Shown: positions 23,901-35,051 of the stretch, in pieces
Position numbering within the stretch: the stretch's first letter is position 1
Layout: each line of letters begins with the position of its first letter
Origin: Elymus sibiricus
Taxonomy: Eukaryota > Streptophyta > Magnoliopsida > Poales > Poaceae
Reading direction: 5' to 3'
NCBI GenBank assembly: GCA_039707655.1
Contig: CM077667.1
Location: 542,480,222-542,544,221, forward strand
Length of the DNA: 64,000 bases
Notes under the pieces: generated by a model
Told to the model about the DNA's origin: nothing
Seen by the model: the letters and a program-made list of their open reading frames with translations, nothing else
The model's database searches: none
Made by a program: the position numbers and the translations under genes

Positions 23901-24828
23901 GGAATCTTCGACGTTGGCTTCATTAGCCCACATGCCGTAAATGAATGGACGGTACGAAACTCAATCAAAGAGACCGAGAAGAACTTGCTAAAGTCGTTCC
24001 TTATACATCAAAACAAAAGGGAAATACTCTTTCCTTACAACTTCAAGTGAGTGTTGTTGTCTTCTCTGTATACTCGGTTTCGCTTACTCGAGGTTAAGTA
24101 ATGTAATTGATGAGTTATATATGCGTGCGCAGTTACCACTTTATTCTGCTATCCATTAAGCTTGACGGGGCATTAGTAACAGTCTTAGACTCGAGACGTA
24201 AAGATCCCGAGAATTATGCGGACATGACTGCAATGCTCAAGAAGTAAGTTCAGTCAATACCGGGACCATACCGGCATGCAACTTTCGTTAATTTCCTGAT
24301 ATCAAGTAATCATTTTCTTTGCCTGGCAGGGTTTGGAAGAAGTTCACCCGAAAGGTTCCCGGTCTAAACTCGGAGTTGCGATTTACGCACCCCAAAGTAA
24401 GTAGTACTAGCTAGTTCCGCGCATCTCTAATTGATTCAAATTTTCATCAATATATCATTACCATGCTTGCTTATCAGTTTGATTAAACTCTATTCTCGTA
24501 AATTGCTTATACCAGAAAGAAGGGACTTCTTTATGTGCATACTACGTATGCGAGTTCATTCGCCACTCGACCTCTGAGCAGGGCTTCTCTGACAAACAAT
24601 TTGATGTACGTAAATAATATTCACAATTTTATTTTATATATTACCATGAATTGTGTTGAGTTTTATTCATATATATGCATGTATTGACCCCCTTCTTTAA
24701 ATTAGATTTGGCAGATGCGGGATGAACTCCTACCACATGATCGCATACGAGCAATTCAAGAGGAATTGGCGGGATTCTTTCTTGACCACGTCATACCTAA
24801 AGACGGAGAATACCATGCGAATTTGTGA
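20917..24828 (+). pseudogene. CACTA second gene: DNA-binding-like region, proline-rich linker and Ulp1-like protease
   Basis: Predicted exons: 20917-21165, 21264-23790, 23873-24046, 24133-24243, 24330-24396, 24516-24605 and 24706-24828, all GT..AG and phase-consistent. Exon 1 is acidic with DGSGDR repeats. Exon 2 has a PttA/Transposase_24-like region (SIKQWNKP, HHTGSGGYLKARPLW, then a coiled coil), a long proline-rich tract (about 22677-23050) and a linker with GKTIPQLGEQ. The last exons form a Ulp1/C48-like cysteine protease: His in YHFILL (24133 exon), Asp in VTVLDSRR and Cys in SLCAYYVCEF (24516 exon). Ulp1 proteases cleave SUMO-type tags; activity here is unproven. Lesions: a frameshift near 22440-22470 and a TGA at 22562-22564 in the restored frame. 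The protease exons are intact. Confidence 0.8.
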
Positions 24829-25219
24829 TTGGATCTTAGATACGTGATGTGAGGGATTGTAAAAGATGTTATATTGTATATATGTAGTAGCGTCGGATAG
24901 ATATACGAAAACTTGTTGTTCGACCAATCTCTCGGAGAAAGAGAGGTCGATCACTTCTCTCTGTATATGTTCATGACGACCTTGTGTACTTAATGGTTCC
25001 TTCATTTGCTTACTAGCTAGCGTGTCGATTCCTCTCTATACGTATAGTACGTAGCGTCGACCAAGCATGGAGATAAGAGAGGTCACTTCTCTGTAGGTAG
25101 CTATTAGCTAGCTAACACAATATATGAAACCCCCAAATTAACCCTCCAAAACCCCCAACCCCCCCCCCCCCCCCCCTTCAAAAAAAAAAAAAAAACCCCA
25201 GCTCCTGAGCTGCTGACGC
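24829..25219. other. 3' region of element B with homopolymers
   Basis: No gene is present. A C-homopolymer run followed by an A-run lies at about 25158-25195. A polyadenylation-prone AT-rich stretch precedes it. The sequence carries the transcript end of the second gene. Confidence 0.5.
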
Positions 25220-25437
25220 GTGGATGCTTATTGGTCCCGGTTGGTGTTACCAACCGGGACTAAAGGCCCTCCTGCCTGGGCTCGCCGCAGCGGCCACGTG
25301 GAGCACCATCTGTCCCGGTTCGTAAGCGAACCGGGACTAAAGGTATTGGGCTTTAGTCCCGACCCTTTAGTCCCGGTTCCAGAACCGGGACTAAAGGCCC
25401 TTACGAACCGGGACAAATGGGCCCTTTCCTACTAGTG
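25220..25437. repeat. Right terminal palindromes of element B
   Basis: Inverted TTGGTCCCGGTTGGTG / ACCAACCGGGACTAAAGG pairs and three further CCCGGTT motifs are followed by the TACTAGTG terminus. They mirror the left end and probably serve as binding sites for the element's transposition proteins. Confidence 0.75.
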
Positions 25438-25440
25438 CAG

Positions 25441-27978
25441 GGAACCAAAATAACTGACAAGGAGTGGCCGACTGGCCTGCCGTTCATGCAGATGCAGTCA
25501 AGAACATCGGCGGCAACGGATTAGTGGTGAAGACACAGCTCGAGCGTGCCCTTGTTCCTCGCTGTCGCAGGCTGCGCGTGCCGCCTAGAGGAGGAGCCCT
25601 TCGAAAGTAAGCGTCAAGCTAGTGTGGCATCAGTGGTGCCGGATGAGATGGAAAGAGCTATAAATTTGAATGTCATAAGAAACACATAAATATCAAGAAA
25701 CCACACACACTGCCACAATGTGCAAGCTGTTTATCTGGATTATGTATCATTCTAAGTAATCATATACATGTAGTGTTAGTATCCATTTGTTAGTCTGGTT
25801 GATTTCCAAGATGCATACATATTAAAAGTGAAATAATAACGTGGATTTCAAGTAAGTTTTGACATGTTTAACTTGCATGGTTTAAAAATTGTAGTTAGGC
25901 GTATCGGCAGTTATGTTGATGTTACAAATACCGGCAACTTGCAGGGCCCTGCTTGGCAAAGCCTCAGCTCACACATCATATTGGTTTTCCTTGGTCTTTT
26001 CTGATCAGTTCATGTGTCGAGAGTTATAAAATTGGAACTAACCTTTTCTGACCTAATGCTAAAAAAAGCCTTTTTAATTCTACAGGAATATATAGCTCCA
26101 GAGTTGACAATGATCTTTAGCCTGATGAGATAAGGTAGAAGTAGGGCCAACCAGATGTTTAGCCAAGTGCGTGAAGAAAAAAGACCCGATAGATGCTAAA
26201 TCATTCATATATTCAGGGCTGATTGTCTTAAAATTATATTTAAGTCACTACAACAGTATTTTGTTATTGAAAATGGAGAAAAAGTACTACTTGATAAGTA
26301 GGCCAACAAATTGCTAAGTGTTTCAATAAAATACAGGACTGAATTGCTAATTGTTGATTTCTTTTATACACTTAAAAACAGTATTCTAGGAAAAACTAGA
26401 TTCATGCTCAAATACCAAGTTTACCTTGTTTTTTTTAACTCTGCATTGATTATTTTTCAGAGTTTGTTCTGCACGTCCTGGGCGCTAAACCAGTGATAGG
26501 ATAAAAGCTTCTGATGGTCAGGACAACAATTATTTGCTGGATAAAAACTAACATTTGCTGCGTACTAAAACATAATTGAATGTAGTAACAGTTTCTGCAA
26601 CATATAGTTGCAGAAATTAATTTAGTTTGTTCGATGGAAAACTAAAGAGTTTTCTATCTTCATTTTACAGAATTCATTATTTTGGACAACCATTAGATCA
26701 TTAATTTCTCTGTCAAAGATTTGGTAGGTAATATGATTTTGTTCAGACTGAGAAGAACGTTATAGCTTGGATAAGTGACATGTTGTTTTTAACACACAAG
26801 TTAATGTGTATTCAAATAGTTATCTCTTCTGCCCATCTTTTAGGCTAGACTAGGATGTAGTAATAAAAGCTTCTTATGGTCACTTGCAGTAATAATATCT
26901 AACAATTTATAACATATTGCAGTGTGATAATACACATTATTTGTTGTACCTATAGATAGGCTCTATTTTTATGCGTGTAATAATACATAAAGAACTGACT
27001 TCTACTTGATCCGATCGTTTATTACAAGTAATATCTTACAGATGTCTTCTCAGCTAGATTAATTGTAAGCCACATATGCTAGATCTTTTTTCCATGGAAC
27101 ATCATATCAAATAGGACACATTGCGTTAAGACAACCATCATTTAATTGTTAACTTGTAGTAAATTACTTCTAGTTTAACCTGCTGGCTATAATATTTTAT
27201 ATGTGACATATTTTTCATCATGTGGCAGATATTGGTTTATTGGAGCATTTTCAACCATGAAGACATGGTTTACGACTTCGGCGTCGACGTGTGGATTTGC
27301 GGCCAGAAATGCGAGATGGCCCCTTTTTTATGTCCGACGGTTGATGCCTCATGAGTGCGGGGCATCACTTGACGGGGGAGGCACTTACTGTAGACTTGTA
27401 GAGTATTATAGTGTTCTATGAGACATGCTTGTAAAATAACATTTTTTGGGTCTTTTATCTTTGCTCCTCTACATGTACATTCTTAGATGTGTTTGTGTAA
27501 TTTTCTTTTTTTAATGACGTGAGCATATATTTTCTGTCAAATTCTTATTGGCTTGAAATTTCCATGCGCCAAAATAAACGAGAGATGGGAGTGGGCCTTA
27601 CCTGAAATAAATGGACTTCAATTCTAATTGTGTTCACTACATGGGCTGCCACTCTTGGACCAAGCTGAAATTTAGTGGGCCGAAATCTTAGATGGGCTGA
27701 TCACTACATGGGTTGCCACGTCAGATCCATGTTAGAGGATGACATGGCAGACAAGTTAACGCCGTTATGAGCAGGTGAAGTAAGTGCCATGCATGACAGT
27801 CAAGAACTGTCATTCTCCATGACGGATTTGGATGATCCGTCAAGAAGTGTATAGTGATCAAATTATGACGCGATATACATGACGGATTTCAAATCCATCA
27901 TGCGTGCCCTTGCATGACAGTTTTGCATAGGTTCGTGACGGATTGAATCCGTCATGTATTAACAGAATTTTTGTAGTA
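25441..27978. other. Right arm of element D, no recognised gene
   Basis: AT-rich non-coding sequence with no domain-bearing ORF. A moderately GC-rich tract at 27230-27420 has a 72-codon ORF without any recognised domain; it could be a terminal exon of a captured gene. Subterminal CATGACGGATT-type motifs in both orientations cluster from about 27820 to the end at 27978. Confidence 0.45.
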
Positions 27979-28654
27979 CCCTCTCCTCGGCAACGTCGGT
28001 GAGGCTCCCCTCTCCCCCTCCACCGCCTCCCCCTGTCCTCGCCGGTCCCGCCTCCGCCCCCGCGCCTCTCACCGCCGCTCGGAATTTGAGTAGTAATTTG
28101 AACCTTGTTGTAGTTATTTGAACCTTGTTGTAGTTATTTGAGTAGGAATTTGTTTATAAGTTGTAGTAGGAATTTGAGTAGGAATTTGTTTATAAGTTTG
28201 TGTAGAAATTTGTTTATAACTTTATAAGTTTGAGTAGGAATTTGAGTAGGAATTTGTTTATAAGTTTGAGTAGGAATTTGATAATAGATCTAGAAATTTT
28301 TAGTAAAAACAATTCAGGTACTTTCGGTCTGTCGTTGCTCCTTGTGTGACTTTCATGTGTGTTCTTGATGGAGGAATCCCGACTGTTGTCGTGGGGGGCG
28401 CTTCCTCCTCTTCTCTTCTTGCGATATATACCTCGGTATAATGCTCAAGGAGAGGAGAGGGGGTGCGCCCATCACCGACGGTCGAACTATTAGTGTGAGA
28501 GAGTGTCCACCAACATATATACACCACCATATCAGTGTGAGAAAGTGCGCACCAACACACCATGAGATATAAGAGTTATTTAAGGAAAACAACGACATAC
28601 CGAAAGTAATAATCAATTTAGATGTCATGTGCGTATGTTATTGCAATTAGGTCT
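27979..28654. other. Element A leader segment between nested D and G
   Basis: A CG-rich leader continuing the sequence interrupted at 10196 runs to about 28080. A degenerate array of TAGGAATTTGTTTATAAGTT-like units (28085-28285) follows, then unassigned sequence. No gene. It probably belongs to the 5' leader or first intron of the element A second gene. Confidence 0.45.
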
Positions 28655-28880
28655 CACTACACCACAACACTTGATTGGGGGCAGTTAACTGCCGGGAGAA
28701 AAACCTGACTAAGGGCAATCTGTCTGCCGGGACATCTCTTACTGCCGCTAGAAGCATGTTAAGGCGCCCAAACTGCCGGGAGAACTATAGCAACAACGGC
28801 ATGAGAACTGCCGGTGCACTTTACGGCCCACACACTGCCGGGAGAACTAAATCTCGGCCCACAGTCTGCCGGCGCATGCC
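28655..28880. repeat. Left subterminal CTGCCGGGAG repeats of element G
   Basis: At least six copies of ACTGCCGGGAGAA or close variants occur in 200 bp, some inverted. The same motif recurs at 34605-34860. They are candidate binding sites for the element's DNA-binding protein. Confidence 0.75.
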
Positions 28881-30315
28881 GGAGACCGTCTTTGGAGCGA
28901 AACGGAAAAGAGGGCCTAGTTAGCGCGCGCCAGCGAGAAAAAAAAAGCGCGCGACTTGACCAAAATTTTTGCCCATTGCGAAATAGACGCGCCGGCCCTC
29001 CCCCCCGACCAGACTCCACCAGATCCCCAATTCCCCTGCCGATCCACCAGATCTACCGCCGCCGCCGCCAAAACCTAGCTCGCAGCCGGCCGCCGCGTGG
29101 CCGCCTTCCGCGCTCAGGCCACCTCCAGCGTAGCCCCCCACCGCCCCCACTTCCGCTCCTCCACCCCTCACCACCACAGCTCCTCCACCCTTCACCACCG
29201 CAAGCCGCCGCCGCCCCAACCATTCACCGCCGCCGCCGCTCCCAACCAACCACCACGCCGCCCCCAACCGACCATCCACCGCCGCCGCCCCCAACCGACC
29301 ATCCACCTCCGCCGCTGCCACCAACCATCCACCGCCCTCCACTGGACCGCAAGCCACTGCCAACCACTGTCGCCGTCGCCACACTCTAGAGCTGCAACCC
29401 CGACTCACGCGTTTCCTCCCCAAGCAGGCTTCACCAAGCACCAAGTCACGGGTCCGTCTCCTCCACAAGCCCTGAAGTAGCAAACCGCCCGTTGGCCCTC
29501 CTCTCCAGCGAGCAGGCACCTCCTCCACAAGCCCCTGAAGCAACATACCTCGCGTCGGCCCTCCTCTCCAGCGAGCAGCTCTGCCTGCTGAACATCGACA
29601 TCGCTGCCTCCTGTACTTCATTTGACAGGTGAGGTTTCGTAGCAATTCCTGTGCCTTCTTTTGTTCTGAATGTGCAGGTATACGCAATGTGTAGAAGTGT
29701 AATAATATTGAAAAGTAGCAGCACTGAACTATTCCGTCAGTTAGAACAAAGCATAAATTTTTAATTGTTTTGATATAATAACAGCAAAAAAACCATGAGC
29801 CAAACACGTTTGAAGGTTATTTGCTCGTCTAAAAATGAACACCGCTACTGTTAGTAGCCCTTCAGATCAAAGAACATGGACCATTGCTGATTAACAAGTG
29901 CATACCTTAATTATATTTTTTGACACCTAACTAAGTTGTTTAGTTGAGCTTTGGAGTTCATTTTAATTTGAGATGAAAGAAAGCTAGTTATATAAGTCTT
30001 TGTTTGTTTAGTTAATGCCCCAAGGTAGTACCATCTTTGTTTGTGTTTTGCGAAATACGAGATGTGGACAGAACATGTGCTATGCTTCTATGATACAGAT
30101 GATGACATTCTTACTGCTATTTTGGTATTTGTATTTTCTGAAATGACATGTTTCAATTAATTATATTCTGCTGTGTGATGGCATTTCTTCTTCGTATTGT
30201 ATTTCTTGTTTCCTGTACTAGATATTGATGATATGCATTTTGTTACTAGATTTTTTCCTTAATAGAAGTATACTTTCTTTCGCATGTTAGGCAATTTTAG
30301 TGAAACTGGTCAAGA
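28881..30315. other. GC-rich leader and intron-like region of element G
   Basis: A very GC-rich stretch (about 28920-29480) dominated by CCG and CCA triplets gives long frames on both strands with no domain, and is best read as an untranslated leader. AT-rich, intron-like sequence follows to an AG just before the start codon region at 30316. Confidence 0.5.
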
Positions 30316-33300
30316 ATGGACAAGAGTTGGATGGATAAAGCTAGAAATACACAAGCATATATAGACGGGGTAGAGAAATTCATAGATTTTGCTTTTAATC
30401 ATTCAGCAAGAGGGAACACTATACTATGTGCTTGTAGGATTTGCTTGAACTGTTGTTGGTTTGAAGCTAGTGTTGTCTATGAGCACTTGTTATGCGTTGG
30501 GTTTATTAGTGGGTACAAAAGATGGATATATCATGGGGAGGCATCATCATCTCTTGCATCCGAGAGTGACCATGATGAGGTTCAACCTGATGATTTTCAA
30601 GAGGAGATTGACCTAGATGAATATGATGAGATGCTTGAAATGATTCAAGATATAGCACATCAAAATGGGGATTTTAGTGATGGTAGTAGTGGGGAGGATC
30701 CAAGTCACCAGGATGCAGAGCCTGAGGGCGTTGACCCTCTTCTAGAGAAGAAAAAGAAGAAGGATGAAGATGCTTTCCGACAATTCATAGTTGATGATAG
30801 GGAGGAGCTTTATCCAGGGTGCACAACCTTCTCAAAACTACGTTTCGTTGTTAGGTTACTCCATACAAAATCTCTTGGAGGTTGGAGTGATAAAAGTTTC
30901 GACATACTGCTAGAGTTGCTAAAAGAGGCCTTTCCAACAGCAAAGCTACCCAAAAACTTTTATGAATCTAAGAAGATGATAAAATATCTTGAGCTTTGTT
31001 ATTTAAAAATTCATGCATGTGAGAATGATTGCATTTTGTTCTGGAAGGAACATGCAAATAAGGATATTTGTCCTACATGCAAAACTTCTCGGTGGAAATC
31101 TGAAAAGAATAGCCTTGATGGGAAACATGTACACAAGGTCCCAAGGAAGGTTCTTCGTTATTTTCCAATAAAGAAGAGGCTACAACACCTTTTTGTGTCC
31201 CCAAAGAGTGCAGCGGACTGCAGATGGCATGCTGAAGAACGTACAAGAGATGGACTAATAAGGCATACAGCAGATGCACCTGCTTGGAAGGACTTTGATG
31301 GCAAATATCCAGATTTTGCTAAAGATAGTCGCAACATGAGGCTGCTTGTAGGAGCTGATGGTTTAAATCCATTTAGGACAATGAAGTTATCCTATAGTGT
31401 CTGGCCTGTTGTAGTAATTCCGTTGAATCTTCCTCCTTGGTTGTGCATGAAGCAACATAATTTCATCCTCTCTTTGCTAATTCCTGGTCCAAGGTCACCT
31501 GGGAGAGATATAGATGTCTTTCTTGAACCACTTATTGATGAGCTTGTTGCTTTTTGGAAAACTGAAGCAGGGAAGGTACGTTGCAAGAAAATATATGTGC
31601 ACTTTCATGCAGTTTTGCTCTAATTTACAATTCATTGAATCAATATTTGTAGCAACATAGCGAGCAAGGAAGAAAAAATCGAATGGAGATGGAATTATTG
31701 CATACATCAGGCAGCAAAAGTCATGCTCGTGTTTCTCATGAAATGGTATATATTGATCTTACTTACACAACTCTATTTTGCACCATTTCTTGATTGTTAT
31801 GAACTAATTATAAGAAAATGAATGTAGCATAAGAAGAATGGATATCCCCCTCAGAGACATGAACTGTTTATAGAAACACACACGTGCAAGAAGACTGGTG
31901 CCCCTTCAAGTGTGGCTGCCGCAACTATGTTTGTAAGTATTTTGAGTTGCAACAATCTTTAGGCTTTGTACTTGTTAGTTTTTTTCTAGAACATTGGAGT
32001 TATAGTCTTTAGTACACACTATGTTGTTGATGTGTTCATGGATTATATGTTCTGTCTTGTAGAAAAAGATAGAAGAGAAGTCAAATGGGCGTCCAGAACT
32101 TTTAGAAAAAAGCATCAAGCAAGGTGACCTCTTCTCGCATGTCGTAGGAAAGGAGAGGAATGGGTATGTGCGGTGTATAGGTCTAGGACCAAGTGCTGCA
32201 GGTTTGGGCATGCCGGGTACTAGAAAGCCGAAATCCACGAAGCTTCAAATGGCCGAGGAAGAAGCAAAAGAAGCTTGGCAATCAAATGCAATTCTTTTCG
32301 AGCGTGTAGATCAAATGGAGCATAATTTCCAAACAGTAGTTACAACTCTGAAGGATGAACTTCAACAAATGAGGAGACTGTTACAATCAAATGTGCAGCA
32401 AAATATTCATTTCAGTCCAGAGTATGACTTGTCTCGCTCTGGATATGGATATGGAGGTGGCCATGGAGGTGGCTATGGATATGAAGGTGGCCATGGAGGT
32501 GGATATCGACATGAAGATAGATATGAAGGTGGATATGGAGGTGGATATGAACATGAAGGGGTGTATGGACATGAAGGGGGGTATGAGCATGAAGAGAGTG
32601 CAGAATCTGCCACCCGCAGCCTTGAGGTGCGGCAAGAAAAAGAAGCAACCATTTTGCAGAAGAAGGCTGAAGAAGCACTCTTGTAAAAGAAGTTACCAGC
32701 ACCCACTCAGAAAAACTTTGTACTTTCTAGTACCGCTCAACATGAGGTGCTGCAAGAGAAGGAAGCAACCCTTTTGCAAAAGAAGAAGGCAACAGGGCCC
32801 ACACAACAAAGTAAGGATGTGGCACTTCATCGCCACAAGATGGCAACAAGCAAGGAAGTTGCAATCACACAAAAAAATCAGCAGGTCAGCTTGTACTTTG
32901 TTCATATTTTGTTGCTCTTTATTGTTTAGGATGACAAAGACACTTTCGCTTATCTGAGTTCTTTTTCATGCTTACTCAGAAAGGAAAGGATGTGATCCTG
33001 TATAATGGTTATCGAGATCATAGTATCCCAGTGGCAAAAGCAACCATTCTATCAATTGATCGGAGAAAGGTGGTAGGTGGTCAGGAGCTTGGCTCTGAAT
33101 ATTGTGAGGTTGCCATGAACTATGTAATAAAAAGGGATGCTATACTACCTCGTGGTGTTGGGAACATGACCACCATGGGGCAAGCTCAAGGGCGATGTAT
33201 CGCATGGCCATACAAGCATGTGAGCTTTTGTTCTTATTTTCTTACGATTAAACTTACCAATGACTATGATGGTTGATTGCTTAAAAAGCTTTGCTTCTAT

Positions 33301-33364
33301 GTATGCACAGTTGGAAGTGGACAAGTCCATGGAAAAAGCAGGAATGCGACCACAAGCAGGCTGA
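30316..33364 (+). pseudogene. Fused TNP2 N-terminus / PttA-like transposase gene of element G
   Basis: Predicted exons 30316-31575, 31653-31745, 31828-31932, 32063-32884, 32980-33219 and 33311-33364 are GT..AG bounded and in phase. Exon 1 is TNP2: a Transpos_assoc start (MDKSWMDKARNTQAY, CACRICLN), an acidic linker and the first half of Transposase_21 (GADGLNPF, NLPPWLCMK, RDIDVFLEPLIDEL). It stops before the third conserved aspartate region. Later exons are PttA/En-Spm-like (HKKNGYPPQRHELFIETH, then GDLFSHVVGKERNGY), followed by a coiled coil, a Gly/Tyr/His-rich repeat (32435-32600), glutamine/lysine repeats and a DUF8039-like block (VVGGQELGSEYCEVA...CIAWP). An in-frame TAA lies at 32684-32686. 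An internal deletion that fused two neighbouring genes through introns is the simplest origin. Confidence 0.75.
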
Positions 33365-34604
33365 GGAGGTAATATACATGTTTCTCTTGGCTGCTATTTG
33401 TGTGATGTTAAGTTGCTGCATGGTTAATTGCTTGATCTATGTGACAGGACCGATGGAGACTTTTATTGGATGTTGTTCTTGCATGTCCTCTGTATGCATG
33501 TAATTAGTGGAAGCTTTTACATGTCCTGTGTATTCATGTTCTTGCATATAACTAGTGGAAGCTTTTACATGTCCGTTGAAAAGAGTATACTTGTTGTCCT
33601 GTTAGTCTATCCCATTTTATATTTACCCTTTCCAACAGTTGCATGTTAAGTCACCAAGTTTCACTACTGTATCAGACTATTTTGCTGATTTTCTATTGAA
33701 ATATTTATTCCTTGGTGCTTAATAGTCCTTTCAAATATGATTTACATTGGAAGTGAAACAATGCGTACATGTAAGCTGATTGTTCTATTGTATTATTGTC
33801 CTGTATTGCTGTGATGATGTGACTATATCAGATTCTTTTGGTAATTTGCTACTGAAATATTGATTCCTTGATGCTTTGTTCGCTACTACTTGGCTGTACA
33901 TGAGCAATATTTGTGTTCCTGTATACTACACGAGACATAGGCGCATAGTTTTGTTTGTCAAAATTGCCACTTTGTAGTATGGTTTATTCTTTTGTACATG
34001 TGTCATATTATTCCATGAGATGCAAAGAATGACTACTCTCCAGGTCTTTGTACATGTTCCTTCAGTTAAACTGTAGCATGTCAACTTCAATGTTAATTTA
34101 AATTCTGAAACGACAGCTCCCTTTTGAGTATTCTATCTGTTTGCAGATTTCCCAAAGGTACACAAGTCGATGAAGGTTTGGAAGATTCTCAAGCTCCTGA
34201 AGATTTGGAAGACCTACAATAGTTGGTGTAGTGATTATGTAATATGCTTGTTTAATTTGTGAAACCTGGACACTTGCTCCACTCATTTTGCTGGTTGTTA
34301 AGCCACTCTGCTCATTTTGGTTGTATGGCACATTTTAAAACATATATGCACTGTACCTTTTGTGGCACAACCTCCTTATATATATATATATATTATGGTC
34401 GTTATGTTTATCGAATGACGTTTTAAGGTTCTGGACGAGGCCTGATGTTATTTTGATTGAAGTGTATGGATGAGACATATATGTGACTTTGATTGAAGTA
34501 TGTATAAATTGTACGTGTGATATGTCCTGATTGTTTGAACGTACTAAATGATATTACACAGGGGACGCCTAGAATAATTAGGTGGTGAAATCTACATACT
34601 GGCA
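33365..34604. other. 3' region of element G, no gene
   Basis: AT-rich non-coding sequence. A short duplication (TAGTGGAAGCTTTTACATGTCC at about 33507-33530 and 33553-33574) and a TA microsatellite at 34378-34393 are present. Nothing else is recognised. Confidence 0.5.
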
Positions 34605-34892
34605 AAAGAACTGCCGGGTCAACACACTTCTGCCGGCAGTTTGACTGTCAGTAACTGATGTTCCATGTGTCCAGCCTAATCTGCCGGGAGAAAAGAAACT
34701 GCCGGCAAATAAATGCGCTAGGGCAGCATGACGGCCGGGAATATTTTATCTGCCGGGACAAGTAATCCCCGGCAGCCGTTCTCGTGGCGGTTCTATCTGC
34801 CGGGAGAAATACTGTCCCGGCAGATAGTCTGCCGCTTAAAGTGCTTTCTCACGGCAGTTTACATGCCATTACATCAGTGTTGTGGTGTAGTG
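34605..34892. repeat. Right subterminal repeats of element G
   Basis: Eight or more CTGCCGGGAG / CCCGGCAG motifs in both orientations precede the terminal GTTGTGGTGTAGTG. They mirror the left end. Confidence 0.75.
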
Positions 34893-35051
34893 TCTATTTG
34901 GTCATGTGCGTATGTTATTGCAGGGAACACCTCCTTGTGCCTACGTTTTGCCGGAATGTTGATTTATTTCCGTTCCGGCAAATTTTAGGCTTTCAATATG
35001 TCTTACATTAGCAATGGTCATGCCGTAATTTTTGAATCATGAACACAGGAA

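Larger units (their letters stand above)
15421..25437 (+). mobile_element. Near-complete CACTA element B, 10.0 kb
   Basis: The left end CACTAGTACATAACAGGGC (15421) pairs with the right end, reverse complement CACTAGTAGGAAAGGGCCC (25437). The TSD is CAG at 15418-15420 and 25438-25440. It has terminal palindromes, a TATA box, a small membrane ORF, full-length TNP2, an internal promoter and a second gene ending in a Ulp1-like domain. There is no large nested insertion. Damage is limited to one stop in TNP2 and a frameshift plus stop in the second gene. It is the youngest and most complete DNA transposon in the window. Confidence 0.9.
10197..27978. mobile_element. CACTA-like element D, 17.8 kb including nested insertions
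   Basis: The left end CACTACAAGAAACC (10197) and the right end, reading inward as (T)ACTACAAAAATTCTG, share the inner 17 bases TTAATACATGACGGATT. The 3-bp duplication CCC lies at 10194-10196 and 27979-27981. The terminal right base is A rather than the expected G of TAGTG. Both flanks are rich in TGACGGATT-type subterminal motifs. Its own sequence, about 4.3 kb, encodes no recognised transposase, so it is presumably non-autonomous. It carries the inverted-LTR element, an hAT-like element and CACTA element B. Confidence 0.75.
28655..34892 (+). mobile_element. CACTA element G, 6.2 kb
   Basis: Both ends carry CACTACACCACAACACT as inverted repeats (17 bases identical). The 3-bp duplication TCT lies at 28652-28654 and 34893-34895. 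Subterminal CTGCCGGGAGAA motifs occupy both ends (28680-28880 and 34605-34860). It encodes one spliced gene that joins TNP2 and PttA-like parts. It is a different CACTA family from A, B and C. Confidence 0.9.

Noticed and set aside
28920..29807. Long minus-strand ORF of 295 codons in the GC-rich leader of element G
   Set aside because: Low-complexity Gly/Arg/Ala composition caused by CCG/CCA triplets; the forward strand is also open; no domain.
32387..32706. Minus-strand ORFs rich in Ile/Ser/His/Pro
   Set aside because: Antisense shadows of the Gly/Tyr/His-rich repeat of the element G fusion gene.
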